Assembly: GCA_022478985.1 (NCBI GenBank)
Contig: JAKSZP010000190.1
Location: 87,253-151,252, forward strand
Length of the DNA stretch: 64,000 bases
Direction of reading: 5' to 3'
DNA from: Massospora cicadina
Taxonomy: Eukaryota > Entomophthoromycota > Entomophthoromycetes > Entomophthorales > Entomophthoraceae
Each line of letters opens with the position of its first letter. Within the stretch, counting starts at the first letter, position 1. This document shows, one piece after another, positions 21,581 through 33,049 of the stretch. The notes under the pieces were generated by a model, which was given only the letters and a program-made list of their open reading frames with translations, was not told the DNA's origin and searched no databases. The translations under genes and the position numbers were made by a program.

Positions 21581-22984
21581 ATGTAGTTGTTGCTCACCAC
21601 TACCCAGTGTGAGCCCAGGCAAATACAGGCATTTTTTTCTAATTTACACCTTGGATGGTCCAAACTGCTACCCCGCCCAAACTATCCAATTTCTTCTCAG
21701 TTCAAGAACAATGGTTAAGGCTATTGCCAGCACTCAGTTTAGTGGTTAAAATGGGGTTGATGTTTGTTGGTTAGTATTTCCTGCACCTATCCCCCTGAGG
21801 ATCCTACTCAAGAATAATCAGAATGGTGATGCCGTGCAGACTATGGATGCTATCTTGAGTAATGGAGTACACCCACTGGAAGCCAAGTCTTTCCTTGGCA
21901 CTTTGGATGTTTGACACTAACCTGAAGATGAAACAAAGAAAGTGCACCTTCCTGAAGGGACATCTAGAGTTCCTAGGATAACAGATCAGCCCAAAAGAGT
22001 TCAAGCATCAGGAATAAGAGATCAAAACTATAGTAGCCATGGAACAGCTTTGAAGCATACATGACAAACAAGTATTCCTTGATTAGGAGGATACAATCAG
22101 CAATTTATTTTCCATTTTACAGGCTTGGCATGGTCGCTCACAAACCCGTTAACCAAGAAACCAAGTTTGAATGGGGCCTGGAGCAATAGCAGGCCTTCAA
22201 AAAGTTTAAAGCTAGATTGGTAGAAGCACTAATCATAGCTTAACCAAAATTCAACAAGGTGTTTTACATGTACACTGATGCTAGTGACATTAGGCTTGAA
22301 GCAATACTCACCCAAACTGGTGAAGAAGGGATAGACCACTCCATTGAGTACTACTCCAATGTCTTTTCCAGAGTTGAGCAGATCTACACTGTGACAGAAA
22401 GAGAGTTCCTGGAAGTGATAAGAGTAGTGAAGCACTTTTGACCCTACTTGTTTGGAGTTCACTTCAAAGTTTAAATGTATCATGCATACCTTGCTGACTG
22501 AACATTATAAAAAATCCAGATGGACGCCTTGCCCAATGGGCAGTATAACTACAAGGATATAATTTCAAGATCATATATAAAGCAGGCAGCAAGCACCTCA
22601 ACTCTGACAGACTGTTGCAATTACCACTTTTTCTCCCTTAATCACATGAGAGCAATTTCCTTTAGTACCTGAATGAAATACTAATGGAGGAATGGCAAGA
22701 TGAAACCAATTAAGCAAAGACTGCCCTGAGATGTTCCAGAGTCACTCAGCTTATCGATGAGAACTTTCAGAAGAAGATCAAGGAAAAATGGTACCCACAC
22801 ATCTGACCTAGCTATTTATGGAACTGGTGATAGAAGCACAAAAGCATGTTGGCCATAGACGATCCAAGAAAACAATGGCATGCCTAAGAGATTAATTTAT
22901 TAGAAGTCAATTTTAGATAAAGTACATTAGACTTGGAACTCTGTGTAACCTGCGTGAGCTTCAGACCATTAGGAAAATGCTTTG
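21581..22984 (+). pseudogene. Gypsy pol scrap E: RT end, RNase H, integrase start
   Basis: It is opposite in strand to D and F. KMKQRKCTFLKGHLEFLG near 21930 is the RT thumb side. FYMYTDASDIRLEAILTQTGEEG, YYSNVFSR and YTVTEREFLEVIRVV (22259-22441) form an RNase H domain with the aspartate and glutamate present. HVGHRRSKKTMACLRD near 22845 looks like the HHCC start of integrase. There is no LTR and no gag, so it is a fragment. Both ends abut other elements (D on the left, F gag on the right). Confidence 0.75.
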
Positions 22985-23509
22985 AGTTCCATCTGATCTC
23001 ACAATAGCACCATGATTGTCATGGAAACGGCAGAAGAAGTTTAGATCGGCCTGCCAGTTGGGATGTGTAAGCATCCAGAAAGCAAGCCAGAATGCCAGAG
23101 GCATTGCTGACTGTATGACTTGATATGGAGCCAGGAAATAGGATACCATGAAATGGTGGCGGAATGTCAGGGTTAGGAGTATCCCAACGGCAAACCACAC
23201 TGAATAGACTTGGGACCCAGGTGTTCTGGTAACAGGGGTGGAAACTACTGGGATAGTTTCTGCGAGATTCTTGGTTGTTAAACCCTTTTCGTTGGGGTGA
23301 TGAGTCCCATGAATTCTTGCTTGCGTTTTGACTTATGCAAGGGACTTCCAAATTCCTTCATGATTGCATCCTTGGCCTCAGAATAGGACCAGCTGTCTCC
23401 CTCAAGATAAGGCAACACAAAGTTTTTGTAGTCAGTATCCAAGTAGTTCGTTACTGTAAAAGCTTTCTGTCTATCGCCACACCCAAACATAGTCATTTTT
23501 GAACAATCA
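22985..23509 (-). pseudogene. Element F gag, capsid part
   Basis: The frame 23278-23592 reads FDCSKMTMFGCGDRQKAFTV, NYLDTDYKNFVLPYLEGDSW and AKDAIMKEFGSPLHKSKRKQ. It matches element B gag (MTMYGYEDHQEVLTV, GESWSYMEAKVAIMKEFGS). The N-terminal half of the same gag ends in DNAPA at 48106-48120, on the far side of G. Sequence after 23290 is shifted in frame. The rest of F (protease, pol, 3' LTR) is missing. Confidence 0.75.
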
Positions 23510-23526
23510 AAGGATGCAAAAGCATT
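23510..23526 (+). repeat. Left target duplication of element G
   Basis: Matches 48102-48118 at 15 of 17 bases; both differences are G/A. Confidence 0.75.
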
Positions 23527-24493
23527 TTTAGCACTAGTAGTGCCCAACCAAAAGGGGGAGCCGCCAAGCATCTTTATCTGCAAATGAGCCAAACAAAGGG
23601 ATTATTGTAAATAAAAATTCCTAATATAGCCCCTAAGTTATCAGCCTAGGAAGCCAAATAAGAAGGTGAGGAAGCTTTGGGGAAACTTTTGTATAAAGCT
23701 CGTTTTATTTGGAGGACCAAGGTGGACAACTTTGGGTTTAGGCATCAGCGACATAAGGCATAAAGAGGTATAATTGCGGGTTTTACTCATTTAATGAGGC
23801 CGGCGGTGTCCATCGCCTCAATGTATTGAGCAAGTTGATGCCCAGCAAAAGTAATGAGAGCAGGCACACAAGTGATTGACCTGATGCGCTGGCAGGTTTG
23901 GGGTTAATTGGGGTGAAAACAGAGAAGTTTTTGATGCATCAATGTAAGTGCAGCTTGCTCCAGAAGCGATATCCTCAATTTGATATTTTGCATCCTCATC
24001 AAAAACTATGGGGGATATTTGGGATGAGAATACCTTAACTAACAAGGGGTTCCATCACCCCATGGAGACGTTGGTGGAGGAGGGTGTTGGTCGGAGCAGC
24101 TGCTGCTTCTACCGCCATTTTGTTCATACATTTATAATCAAGAAATTGTTTCAGAGCAAAAATGGTGGGGATGCAATTTGTGAGGATTTAAAAAAAATCC
24201 TGCAAAGGAAAATCCAGCTTGGCATTATATGGCCAGTTGCTATCATCAATCCATTCAAGAGCTTTAATTTTATTTAATTTAGCTAATTCTGGGCCAGCCA
24301 CCAGAGTTGGTGCAATGGTGGAACCTGATTGGCTTTAACAGTTGACCATTGGCAGCTCAGCCAAAACTGACTTGGCCATCAGCTCAAAATTCCATAATTC
24401 TGACAATTTTTTAAAATTTTAACTTTTGATTGGCTGCTGCTTTGGAAGCAGCACCAGGATTAGATGAGGTGAGGGCAGGAGGATCATGAACCA

Positions 24494-25054
24494 CTAAAAG
24501 AATTTGGGCGAGTCAGCAGCCAACCTGATGCCAGAAGGAGGAGCGGTGGAAGTGGCGGAGATGGAAGCCGTATGGTACTTGTGCTTCAAATGATCTAATT
24601 TGAAGCACAAAGGGCATATGGCGCAGCCATTTTTGGCATGTGCCCAAAAAAGGTGATCAGGTGAGGATCTGATCACATTTTGGGGGAAATTGCAAGATGG
24701 TTGTTGCAATGGAATGGGCAGATCATCACAAAGGCATGAGGCCCTGAAAACCATCCTGCCCTGTTGGGAACCACAAACTATAAACGGGGTCTGAGCTGAA
24801 ACGGCCAAACCCTCTGTCAATTCATGGCAAAGGCGTTCAAGGGGAGAGAAACGATGACAACCTGGCAAGCTGGACCACCAAAGTGGCCTCAACCGGGAGC
24901 TATGTGTGAACAGTGGGGATATGGATCTTTTTAAAAATAATTGGCAGCTTAGATGCTGCCACTGCATCAGCCTCAGAAAAAATTAGAGGTCAATTTAGCC
25001 CTTGAACGGGAAAAAAGACAATAACTCAGCAGGTTTGAAAACTGGTGCGGCCAT
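24494..25054 (-). pseudogene. Element G ORF1-like protein, C-terminal part
   Basis: On the minus strand, EADAVAASKLPIIFKK and LPVEATLVVQLARLSS match the relic at 1-530. LERLCHELTEGLAV follows. A CCHC-like knuckle, CPLCFKLDHLKHKY at 24575-24616, has tyrosine in place of the last cysteine. This mirrors the order of LINE-A ORF1 (conserved domain, then knuckle), although sequence identity is low. Two frames are needed to read it. The likely role was RNA binding. The N-terminal part lies at 47729-48000. Confidence 0.6.
25050..25054 (+). repeat. Left target duplication of element A (GCCAT)
   Basis: Partner of TCCAT at 47729-47733, four of five bases the same. Confidence 0.65.
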
Positions 25055-25969
25055 TGTCAGATTCTGGTGGTTGACTCAAAAATAAAGTTTTCACAACCAT
25101 CAGATTGGTCCAATTATCCTTTCAACGCTTGAGATAACACCTATGCTCTTATATTAAAGCCTATTACAATTAAATGATTTGGGCCAGATATCTCAACCTA
25201 AATTCAATCATGTACTTTATCAATAAACTCAGGCTAAATATGCTAGCACTTTATGGAGATTTCCTATGCATCAAATCTAGGCAATTGGTCCCAATATTCA
25301 GGAGTACAATCAATAATTAGTATATAAAATCATTTAGGAATGACCTGAAATTAACGTTTAAACGTCCCATGGACCATCAGATGAATGAAAAACATAATCA
25401 CTTTTCTGCCCTAGGGCGAAATTCGTATGTCAATCCACATAATCAGCACAATAACACTTGTACATGGACTGCCTTAAGGAAGTTCCTAGTGCTTTCGAGA
25501 GAGGCCTGCAAACGTCCCAATTAGGGGTATGTCATTTACTTTAATTAATAAAAAAATTCATAGAAGGTATATTTTGTCAGCAGTATGACGAAACTCAAAT
25601 CAAGAAGATCTTAGAACATTTTTGCATAATTTTATCGCAACTTTTGTACCTGAAATCTTCCCAATTTTGAGAGTGTTTTGCATTCATAAACCTAAGAAAA
25701 GCTCTCAGTTGTATCAGTTCAAGGCTGAGCTGAGGTGGTAAAATATCTGTTGAAATTATGTGCTCAAATGTGACAAAGAGATCCCCTAGAGGTATAAATA
25801 CTGGCGCCTGGCATAATGACTGATTATCTGATAAATACCATCTAATAAAAGATATATTTATTTTATTTTTTTCCTAGTCTTATCCTAATCCTAATTTTGG
25901 AGAATTGTCAATAAGCTGGACGCGCCAAAATCTAGAGCTTGTATATCCAACTGCCACAGAAAATGTTTT
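25055..25969 (+). repeat. Element A 5' LTR, first part
   Basis: It aligns with 46622-47535 nearly throughout, for example GTTAACGTTTAAACGTCCCA and GGTATAAATACTGGCGCC, the latter a good TATA region at 25793-25810. Confidence 0.88.
25965..25969 (+). repeat. Left target duplication of element B (GTTTT)
   Basis: The partner is GTTCC at 35502-35506. The uninterrupted 3' LTR of A has GTTCC here, so the left copy has two C-to-T changes. Confidence 0.65.
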
Positions 25970-27114
25970 TGTTATATTTATTGAAGGTTTAATGGCAAAC
26001 AACCTAGTAATCTTTTTACTGCACAGGTTGATTTCTTGTGCACTTCATCTGCGTTGTATAGTATATTAGATTATCAGTTGATAATAGTATGACGACTATT
26101 ATCCCTAGTTGAGTGTGAATTTTTATATCTCAGCCCAACGCTCAGCCAGTATTCCCAATTATATACTTGAGATGTCATGATATAGGGATTTGTTCCCTTG
26201 TTCTGTCCAACCTGATCTTCTCTGAGATTCCCTAGTAACAGTCTCTTTAATCCAACACACAGTTGGCAGAAATCCCCAATTGTTTCTCCTTCTTCTCTAG
26301 ATCCCCGCTCAGATCTTTACTCTTTTCACTAAGAGTCTCCCAATTATCGCACACAGCAATTATTTCTTGAAGAAAGAACAATTGAAAGCTGATAATAATT
26401 TACTACTTAAACTATATACTGGATGAAAACTATAGAACTTCTTTACTAAATGCTGTTCTTGTAAATTACTGTTTTTTATTATAAGTGAATTCTAGGGAAT
26501 TTATAGTGTGGATTCAGTCATCTAGCCCTTGGTTGATACCTCTTCGATGAAACAGCAGCCTTTGCCATTGAATCACCCATCCGCATCTTGGCAGTGATGG
26601 TCTTCCCCATCCTGGCTAGGATTCCGTCGTTGGACATCCTTGAGAAATAAATGGAAAGAGTTGGAAAACGTGTCCCTAAAATTTTCCTCTTGATCCAAGT
26701 GAACCAACCATATTTGGCTAGTGACCTGCCTAGGTATTGGGACTTATTACCCATTAAATCAGGTCACGCACCCACTGAATGTTTGCTAGTTGCAGGCAGC
26801 ATCACTCACCTCGCAACTTACTTCTTACATTCCCAATCAGTCAGTGATGAAACCTGGCCAATCCCAATCAGTACACCTGATAGTTAATCACTATAAGATG
26901 CCCCTACTTCGTTGGCAACTCCACCCAACAAGATCTTAAGCATTCATCTAGATCAATCCCTGATGGATATGACCAGGCGAATATCCTAAAATCCCCATGA
27001 ATGTAGTGCTCTGAAATTCAGGCCAACCGTTTTCCAATTCACCTCGCTTTAGAGAATATCCTTAGCGATTCCTGGTAATCTAGAAGTCTTGGAATATGGG
27101 CAAAAATCCCAACA
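25970..27114 (-). repeat. Element B 3' LTR
   Basis: 1,145 bp, about 90 percent like 34349-35501 by eye. It has a conserved hairpin at 26080-26103. Confidence 0.88.
26080..26103. other. Conserved LTR hairpin (B 3' LTR)
   Basis: Stem GATAATAGT and ACTATTATC around a six-base loop ATGACG. The same stem occurs at 34462-34485 and, with loop ATGGAG, in the F LTR at 48806-48829. Confidence 0.75.
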
Positions 27115-27126
27115 TGTCCCCCTCTT
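27115..27126 (-). promoter_or_regulatory. Polypurine tract of element B
   Basis: Minus strand AAGAGGGGGACA directly before the LTR start TGTTGGG. This would be the plus-strand DNA primer. Element A has CAAGAGGGGGA at the same place. Confidence 0.85.
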
Positions 27127-27902
27127 GCCTAGATTTCCAGCAAGAAAAGGACAGGGGCATGAAAACACCACTTTGGACACTTGCCAAATAGTTCATTGGC
27201 TCAAGCAGAGTACAATAATTAATACTCAACTCTGCTCAGAAAGACCTTTGGCATGCGGCGCTCTTCCTCTTCCTCCTCGCTACTGCCTACTCTGAGCGTG
27301 GTCCCCATGATCTACTGTTGTGCTGAGCTAATTGATTTACTCATGACAATATTAGTCCCAGGATCCAGTTTCCCCCATCAGGACATATGACCCACTGTCA
27401 TATTCAGGATTCTTGGTTCAGAGTCCTTGATTTCCTGATTTTCTCCTTATCCTAGACAGGAAATTCTTGCCATTGATGTTTATTTCAAGGCTCAATTAAG
27501 AATACTTATTATGTTCACCATCATTATTTCTCTCATAACTTCTTAGCTCAAGTCATTCCTAATACTTCTCTTGGAGAGCTTATACCATAAATTTTGATAT
27601 TAATTTCTTCGAAATTGGAGCTTAATGGATTGTAGAGTGCATAATGTCAACTATCATATAAGTCTAACATCCCCCTCTTGTCCAGCTCATATGTCAAATT
27701 CTGAGTCACGATACCAGCAGCTTCTAAATAGTTGGTCTGATCAAGATCTTTGGCTCTTTCAGCAGATGAGTCAGGATGCATGACATAACCTCTTCAATGG
27801 TCCTTCCAGGACTCATACACCTAGTCTGGCACCAGCAGCTAGTCCTTCCGTCAAATTACTGGGAATGGTAACCAATCCCTCTGAAACCAGGATGCGATCA
27901 TT
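27127..27902. other. Non-coding 3' region of element B
   Basis: Sequence between the polypurine tract and the antisense reading frames. I see no domain on either strand. It holds several TTGTC and CTAGACA-like words but no clear repeat. Confidence 0.4.
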
Positions 27903-28759
27903 TTGAACAACTCTCAGCTGAATCTTCCTCTGTCATTGATTTCAGAGTTGGATTTCGAAACTCTCCTGGATTCAGCTCCTTTTGCAGATGCACTGACCAT
28001 CGTTGTAGATGCTCCAGAGATTATGCCTTTTGCTCTTAATCGCTCTTTTCTTTCCAGGTCAGTCCTGCTTCCTGAGTTCCTCTTCCAACTTGGACCATAC
28101 TACAAATCTGCTGTCCTGGCTACCGAGCTCACCATTGGTAACAGTATTCATTTTGAGCTCCCCTATGCTAGACTCTGGGCCCAAGTCACCAAGGCTTTAT
28201 CTCTAGCGCTGAAACTCTCTGATCTTGAGAACATCCTAGATTGGGATACCACTGCTTATGCTCTTCACTTTTCTGGCCAAGTTCTTTGAAGTTGGTCCAC
28301 AAAGCTTCCATCCTCTCTCAGGTTTTACCATTCCTCCAGCTTCAGCTTCTGAGAATTCTGTAGTCATCACTTGCAGGATGCCATTCACTCCCTGCATGAC
28401 TATCTCTTCTCTGGCGCTTCCCATTGGTATCTTTACTGATGGCATTAGTAGGTGGCATGATTTGGCAACCCCCATCAAGCATCCCTTGCTTGCTGTTGGC
28501 CCATATGTCTGGTGTTCTTGATGAAGTCCGTTGTCAGTCGCTCAAGACTAATCTTTCAGCTCCAGTACCATATAAGGATTACTCAGGGTTATTCGCCAAC
28601 TGCTTCTTCTTATACTATTGTTTTTCTCCTCGCTCTGGGGTTTCACGATTGGCTTCATCTGACATTTCAATTTCCCTTCCCCTAGTTGCTTTCTCACAGG
28701 GCTCTGCATCTGCTCAAAGAATGTGGTTTTGTGTAGGTCTAGCCCTCGCTAGCATCTGA
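27903..28759 (+). other. Antisense reading frames in the 3' part of element B, unknown protein
   Basis: Against the strand of B, a 128-codon frame (27903-28289) begins MNNSQLNLPLSLISELDFET. It continues with hydrophobic, protein-like sequence (LTIVVDAPEIMPFAL, LARLWAQVTKALSLAL-like). Two further open frames follow with overlaps (28258-28521 and 28424-28759), so one longer gene of about 285 codons broken by two frameshifts is possible. The sense strand here has only short frames without pol similarity. It lies between the integrase end (about 29130) and the 3' LTR. I do not recognise the protein. A captured host gene fragment or an antisense accessory frame are options; chance is the alternative. 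Confidence 0.35.
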
Positions 28760-29129
28760 TCTCACATCGATTTTAACAGGCTGTTCATTCCTACCACAAT
28801 CCATCCTCCCTCCCCAAGATGCAACATAGGCGAAATCAACCCCGTATTGAGTACAATCAATAAAAAAAAAATAAAAACTATATCGAGTTTTTCTATGCAG
28901 TTTATAATCTTTTTTTCCAATATCTTTTATCAATCTTTTATTTTTATTCTTTTTTTCCATGGGGCTTGACCTTGTTTCAGTCCAGTGGTCCATCTTTTTA
29001 TTTTCTTTTCCCAAACTGGGTCCTGGGTACTTAAACCTTCCAGTTTTCTATGGTTCAGAGGTCCTTTTTTGGACTTGACCTAATCATCAGGACATGAACA
29101 ACTTAATGGTTCAACGGTCCTTTTTAGAA
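28760..29129. other. AT-rich spacer after element B integrase
   Basis: A/T tracts and a short repeated word GGTTCA(G/A)(A/C)GGTCCTTTTT at about 29051 and 29109. I see no domain. Confidence 0.4.
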
Positions 29130-30400
29130 CCCTTTTATTTAATTCCTCGATCCAAAGCTTTAGATAATTAGCGTGGACTCAATTCACAACTCTTCCATCC
29201 AATAGATTCTTGATGGAGTAAGTATCAGTCACCTCTTGGCAATCACTTCAAACGGACTTGACCATAATGCATCTAGTTTGTTTCTTCTTCCAAAAACCAT
29301 GTATATTGCAATAGGCTACTCTTTTGCCTATTTAATACTCTTCTAAGACTGGTCAGTTCTTATTGTCCGTTGATTTCACTTGTATCCTCCTCTTCAACGT
29401 AGGTATCAGATGTTTGCAATTGCATATTAATCAGGATATTCATCAGTCAGTTCAAGTACTGCTCAGCACCCATCCCTGATGTTAGTTCCACCACTGAGTA
29501 TAAAATCAGCAGCAACTCGGCCTTTCTCCCATACAACAACTTAAACGGCGTTTTTCCCGACGCCATATGATGACTGATACTGTAGGCAAATGTCACTGAA
29601 CTCAGGTACATTCCCCGCACGGAAGTTCTTCCTGTGACCAGCTTCCTCAGTGTCATGGCCAGCGTTCCATTCACTCATTCTACCAGTCTGAGCGTCTCCA
29701 GACAGTAGGGTACTGACATGACTCCTCTGATCCGCATTATCTCATTCAATTGTGGGATCACATGAGATGTGAAGTTTGTCCCATTATTGCTAATCAGGAC
29801 CTGTGGACATCCATGTCAATATACTACTTGATTTAGGATGAACTTCACGGTGCTAGTAGCGTCTACTTTTGTTAGGGCCTTCATCTCAACCCATCTTATC
29901 AGATGGTCGATGGCAACTATGATGTACTTGACTCCCCCTGTGCTCATCATCAACGGTCCTTTATGTCAATGGACACCATATGCTAGGAAAATTTAAGGGT
30001 GGACCAGTTGGTATACAGTTGTATTCTTATGTGGTTTGTGCAGCTGGCACTCCACACAACAAGCTAGATAGTCCACAACATTGTAGTTGATGGACTCCCA
30101 ATAGTAGTACTGGTGAATATGATCAGTTTGTTTTTCTCAGGCCTCCATACCCGACAACCTTATGTGCGGCTTGTACAATATCTGCTCTTTATGATGGCTT
30201 CAGGAATAATAACCGCTTCCCATTAATCATCTTGAACACTTGTCTATCCATGGTCTCGGTGTTTTCCATCGCTTTTCCAAAGTGCATCTTGGATTTCTTG
30301 AGGCTCTTTCCTAATTTTTCTCCATTGACCATTCTCTGGAATAGCCCATCCACCTGCGGGTATACCATCTGGACCATTGGTAACCACAATAAGCCATCCG
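29130..30400 (-). pseudogene. Element B integrase, broken
   Basis: Readable blocks on the minus strand are a zinc-binding region near 30000-30080 and a core with the KWVEMKA-like segment near 29870-29910. NGTLAMTLRKLVTGRTSVRG, SYSISHHMASGKTPFKLLYGR (29447-29674) is the part after the catalytic glutamate. KLDALWSSPFEVIA near 29260 is the GPY/F-like C-terminal module. Frames change several times. The frame 30189-30389 (VDGLFQRMVNGEKLG and on) covers the linker to RNase H. Confidence 0.75.
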
Positions 30401-30434
30401 CATTCTGGTGAGAAGTCCCTGCTCAGTGGACAAT

Positions 30435-30720
30435 CTAGTAATCATAAGCCTGTAGCTTAAGTTCCCATTGGGCCAGTCGTCCTTCTGGTTCTCTTAAATT
30501 GTGGAGCCAATGCAACGAGGAGTAGTCTGTCACCACTTTAAAGTGCATTCTATGGGTATACAGCCAAAATTGCTTACATGCATAGATGACCGCAAGGCAT
30601 TCATGCTCAGTTAAAGTGTAGTTTCTCTCAGCGGCTGAGAGTGTCCAGCTCACATAGGCCACTGGATGTTCATCCCCAAGTTTGTCTACTTTTCTTAATA
30701 TGGCGCCAATCGCCATCAAT
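30435..30720 (-). pseudogene. Element B RNase H domain
   Basis: An open frame of 94 codons reads GAILRKVDKLGDEHPVAYVS, TLSAAERNYTLTEHECLAVI and VVTDYSSLHWLHNL. The glutamate and last aspartate blocks are present. The first aspartate block (TDAS type) lies just upstream in another frame. Its order after RT and before integrase is as expected. Confidence 0.85.
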
Positions 30721-30879
30721 AGAGCATTGGTTTGTATAATAAACTCTCAATCAAAATTCGAACATTTTAGAATCAGAAAATCTATTATATACCGGCATAG
30801 CTCATTGAAGGATTCCTGGGCTATTATAAGCCATATGAATCCTTTTTTTAGGATCCTTCAACAGATGGAATAAGGGCTC

Positions 30880-32003
30880 AGCTATTTGGGTGAAGTCCCA
30901 AATAAAACTTCTGAAGTATCCAACCATCCCAAGGAATACTTGGATGTCTCAGACACTCTTCAGCACAGCCATCCGTTCTATGGCTTCTATTTTCTGGGCT
31001 TGCGGCTGCAATCCACTGGAGTTGATCACGAATCTCAGATATTTAACTCTTTTTTGAAGAAGTGACACTTCCTCAGCTTAATCTTCATGTTAGCCATGGA
31101 CAGTCGCTTTCATATTTCTTCCAAGTGGTGGAGGTGATCAGTAAACGTCCTACTGAACACATTGATATTGTCCAGGTATACCAGGACTCATGACAACTTC
31201 AAGTCGCTCGGTATAGCATCCATGGCCCTCTGGAACGTTGCAGGCGCATTACATAGACCTGGGGCATCCTTATCAGTTGGTATATCACCTGCAAAATAAT
31301 AATTGCTCATTTTTCCTGGTCTTCTTTTGACAAGTCGATTTGCCAATATCCTGAGATAAGATCCATCACAGAGAATTACTTTTGTTCTCCCAATTGGTCT
31401 AGTGCATTGTCAATCCTTGGATGGGATATGAATCCTTCTTTGTAATTTTATTATTTCTTTGGTAGTCAATCACCACCCGGTTAGAGCCATCCTAATTCTT
31501 CATGATTAGAATTGGACTTGCCCAGGGACTTGATGACAGTCTAGAAGCCCATGCTTCACTAGTTTGCTAATTTTATCCTCCACTACCGCTTCAACTGCTT
31601 TCAATCATCAAATTAGTCTCATCCTGATTGGCAAATTTTCCTCAGTGTTGATCTTGCGGATAGCATCTCTAGCACATCCCAAATTATGGTCATCATGAGC
31701 AAACACTTCTCAATACTTTTCAAATAATTTTAGCACCTCCTCTTGCTGGCCTTCCGACAGATCAGCGAGTTTCTCTCAATCAACCAATAGGTTGATGCTC
31801 TTGGTTACCCCAGCCAGTAATCCCACCTCATTGAGAGTCCCAAAACCATGGAATCTCCTCAATTTGGCCATTGGGATCAGATAAATAAATGCAATGATCT
31901 GATTCTTCCTGATCTTCATCAGTTTTTCACTTAAATTCGCCAGGAGAACTCGAATTTCTCCATGGCCCAGCATTATTATCCCAGGAGCCACCCAAGGCTC
32001 CAC
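30880..32003 (-). pseudogene. Element B reverse transcriptase and linker, broken
   Basis: The linker at 31776-32003 reads APGIIMLGHGEIRVLLANLS, matching element A (APGIIISGHGEIHILCANL at 43540-43610). In the RT, the catalytic region near 31165-31190 reads LVYLDNINVFSRTF-like with the box damaged, and the LGM thumb block lies near 30920-30960. A stretch near 31460-31510 corresponds to the KKDG and DYR motifs. Stops and frameshifts are frequent. Confidence 0.7.
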
Positions 32004-32428
32004 TCTGGACTTTTTCCAGGGGCTTTCAACCTTTCAATACAACAGCTCAGGTATCTCCAAGGTCAACTACGTGTCAACTATCATCTGCAATCCTGGTGGT
32101 ATGGCCTTCTCATTCTTGATCCTCAATGGAATTCCCCGTTCTCTAGGATTTCTGCATGCATATCTCGTCGCTTCCTACTAACTAATCGGTACCAAATTGG
32201 GACAATGCCTTAATTGTATATTAGATTGATGAAGTTGTTTCTCTGATTCAGCGGAGCTTCACCATTCTTCTGATATACCAATGATAACGTCTGACCCAAT
32301 ATGGTCAATGTATTATCCTTGAAGTTACATCTAACTCCATACTTGCGTAGAAACTACATTATGATCAGAATGTCATAGTTTTGGTTAACCAAAACTATTG
32401 TTGGTGCAGATACCACCAATGACCCAAA

Positions 32429-32680
32429 TCATAATGGGAACGTGCTATACAGTCCACAGGAGATTGTGGTGTTCAGCCCAGATGTCCTGCATTCATTCTT
32501 ATGTTCCAAGTATGGCGAGATCTTCATCCTCTTTACCAGCTTAATTGAGACAATGTTGATGGGAGCTCCACTGTCAACAATCACCCTCACTCTCACTCGA
32601 TTCACTTGTATGTCTACATATTCACACTCAGAATATTGCAATATAGTGTTTACTGAGTGAATAGCGGCGTTATTAGCCAA
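32429..32680 (-). pseudogene. Element B protease domain
   Basis: Retropepsin block VRVIVDSGAPINIVSIKLV with an intact Asp-Ser-Gly, followed by KISPYLEHKNECRTSG. The frame ends at 32429 where pol would continue, so a stop breaks it. It is homologous to 37626-38015 of element A and 18634-18900 of element D, which keeps or loses the active aspartate respectively. Confidence 0.85.
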
Positions 32681-33049
32681 ATTGAGGGTGTGAATAATTT
32701 GCGCTGATAAAACAGAAAAACGATTCCTTTATTGCACTGAGGGGGATTGAAAAATTGGCCTCATCTAATCGGACTTCAGATAATTCTTTGGGAATCTCAG
32801 AAGTTCAAATCTTGTCCACCAGTTGTCAGGCATGCAGCCGGGAAACCTCCTTGATTATCTCAGGGTTGATTATCTTCACCCCGGCTCTGGTCACGGCATT
32901 TACATCCAAATTAACCACTTGATACAGCTGAACCTGTTTGTCATCCATTAACAGATCACTGATATCAATTTCCTCAGTCATGATGTCAGGAGGAACTGGC
33001 TTCTCCGAAGTTCTAGACTGTTCCCCATCTAGGCTGCGGGCCCTTTTCC

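Larger units (their letters stand above)
23527..25054 (-). mobile_element. LINE-like element G, 3' part
   Basis: This is the distal part of a minus-strand element whose 5' part lies at 47729-48101, beyond element A. Net length is about 1.9 kb. It ends at 23527 with CCCCCTTTTGGTTGGGC and a GCACTACTAGTGC palindrome. That tail resembles the CCCATGGTTGGC and CCCTTGGTCGGC tails of LINE-A and LINE-B. No endonuclease or RT is present. Confidence 0.65.
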
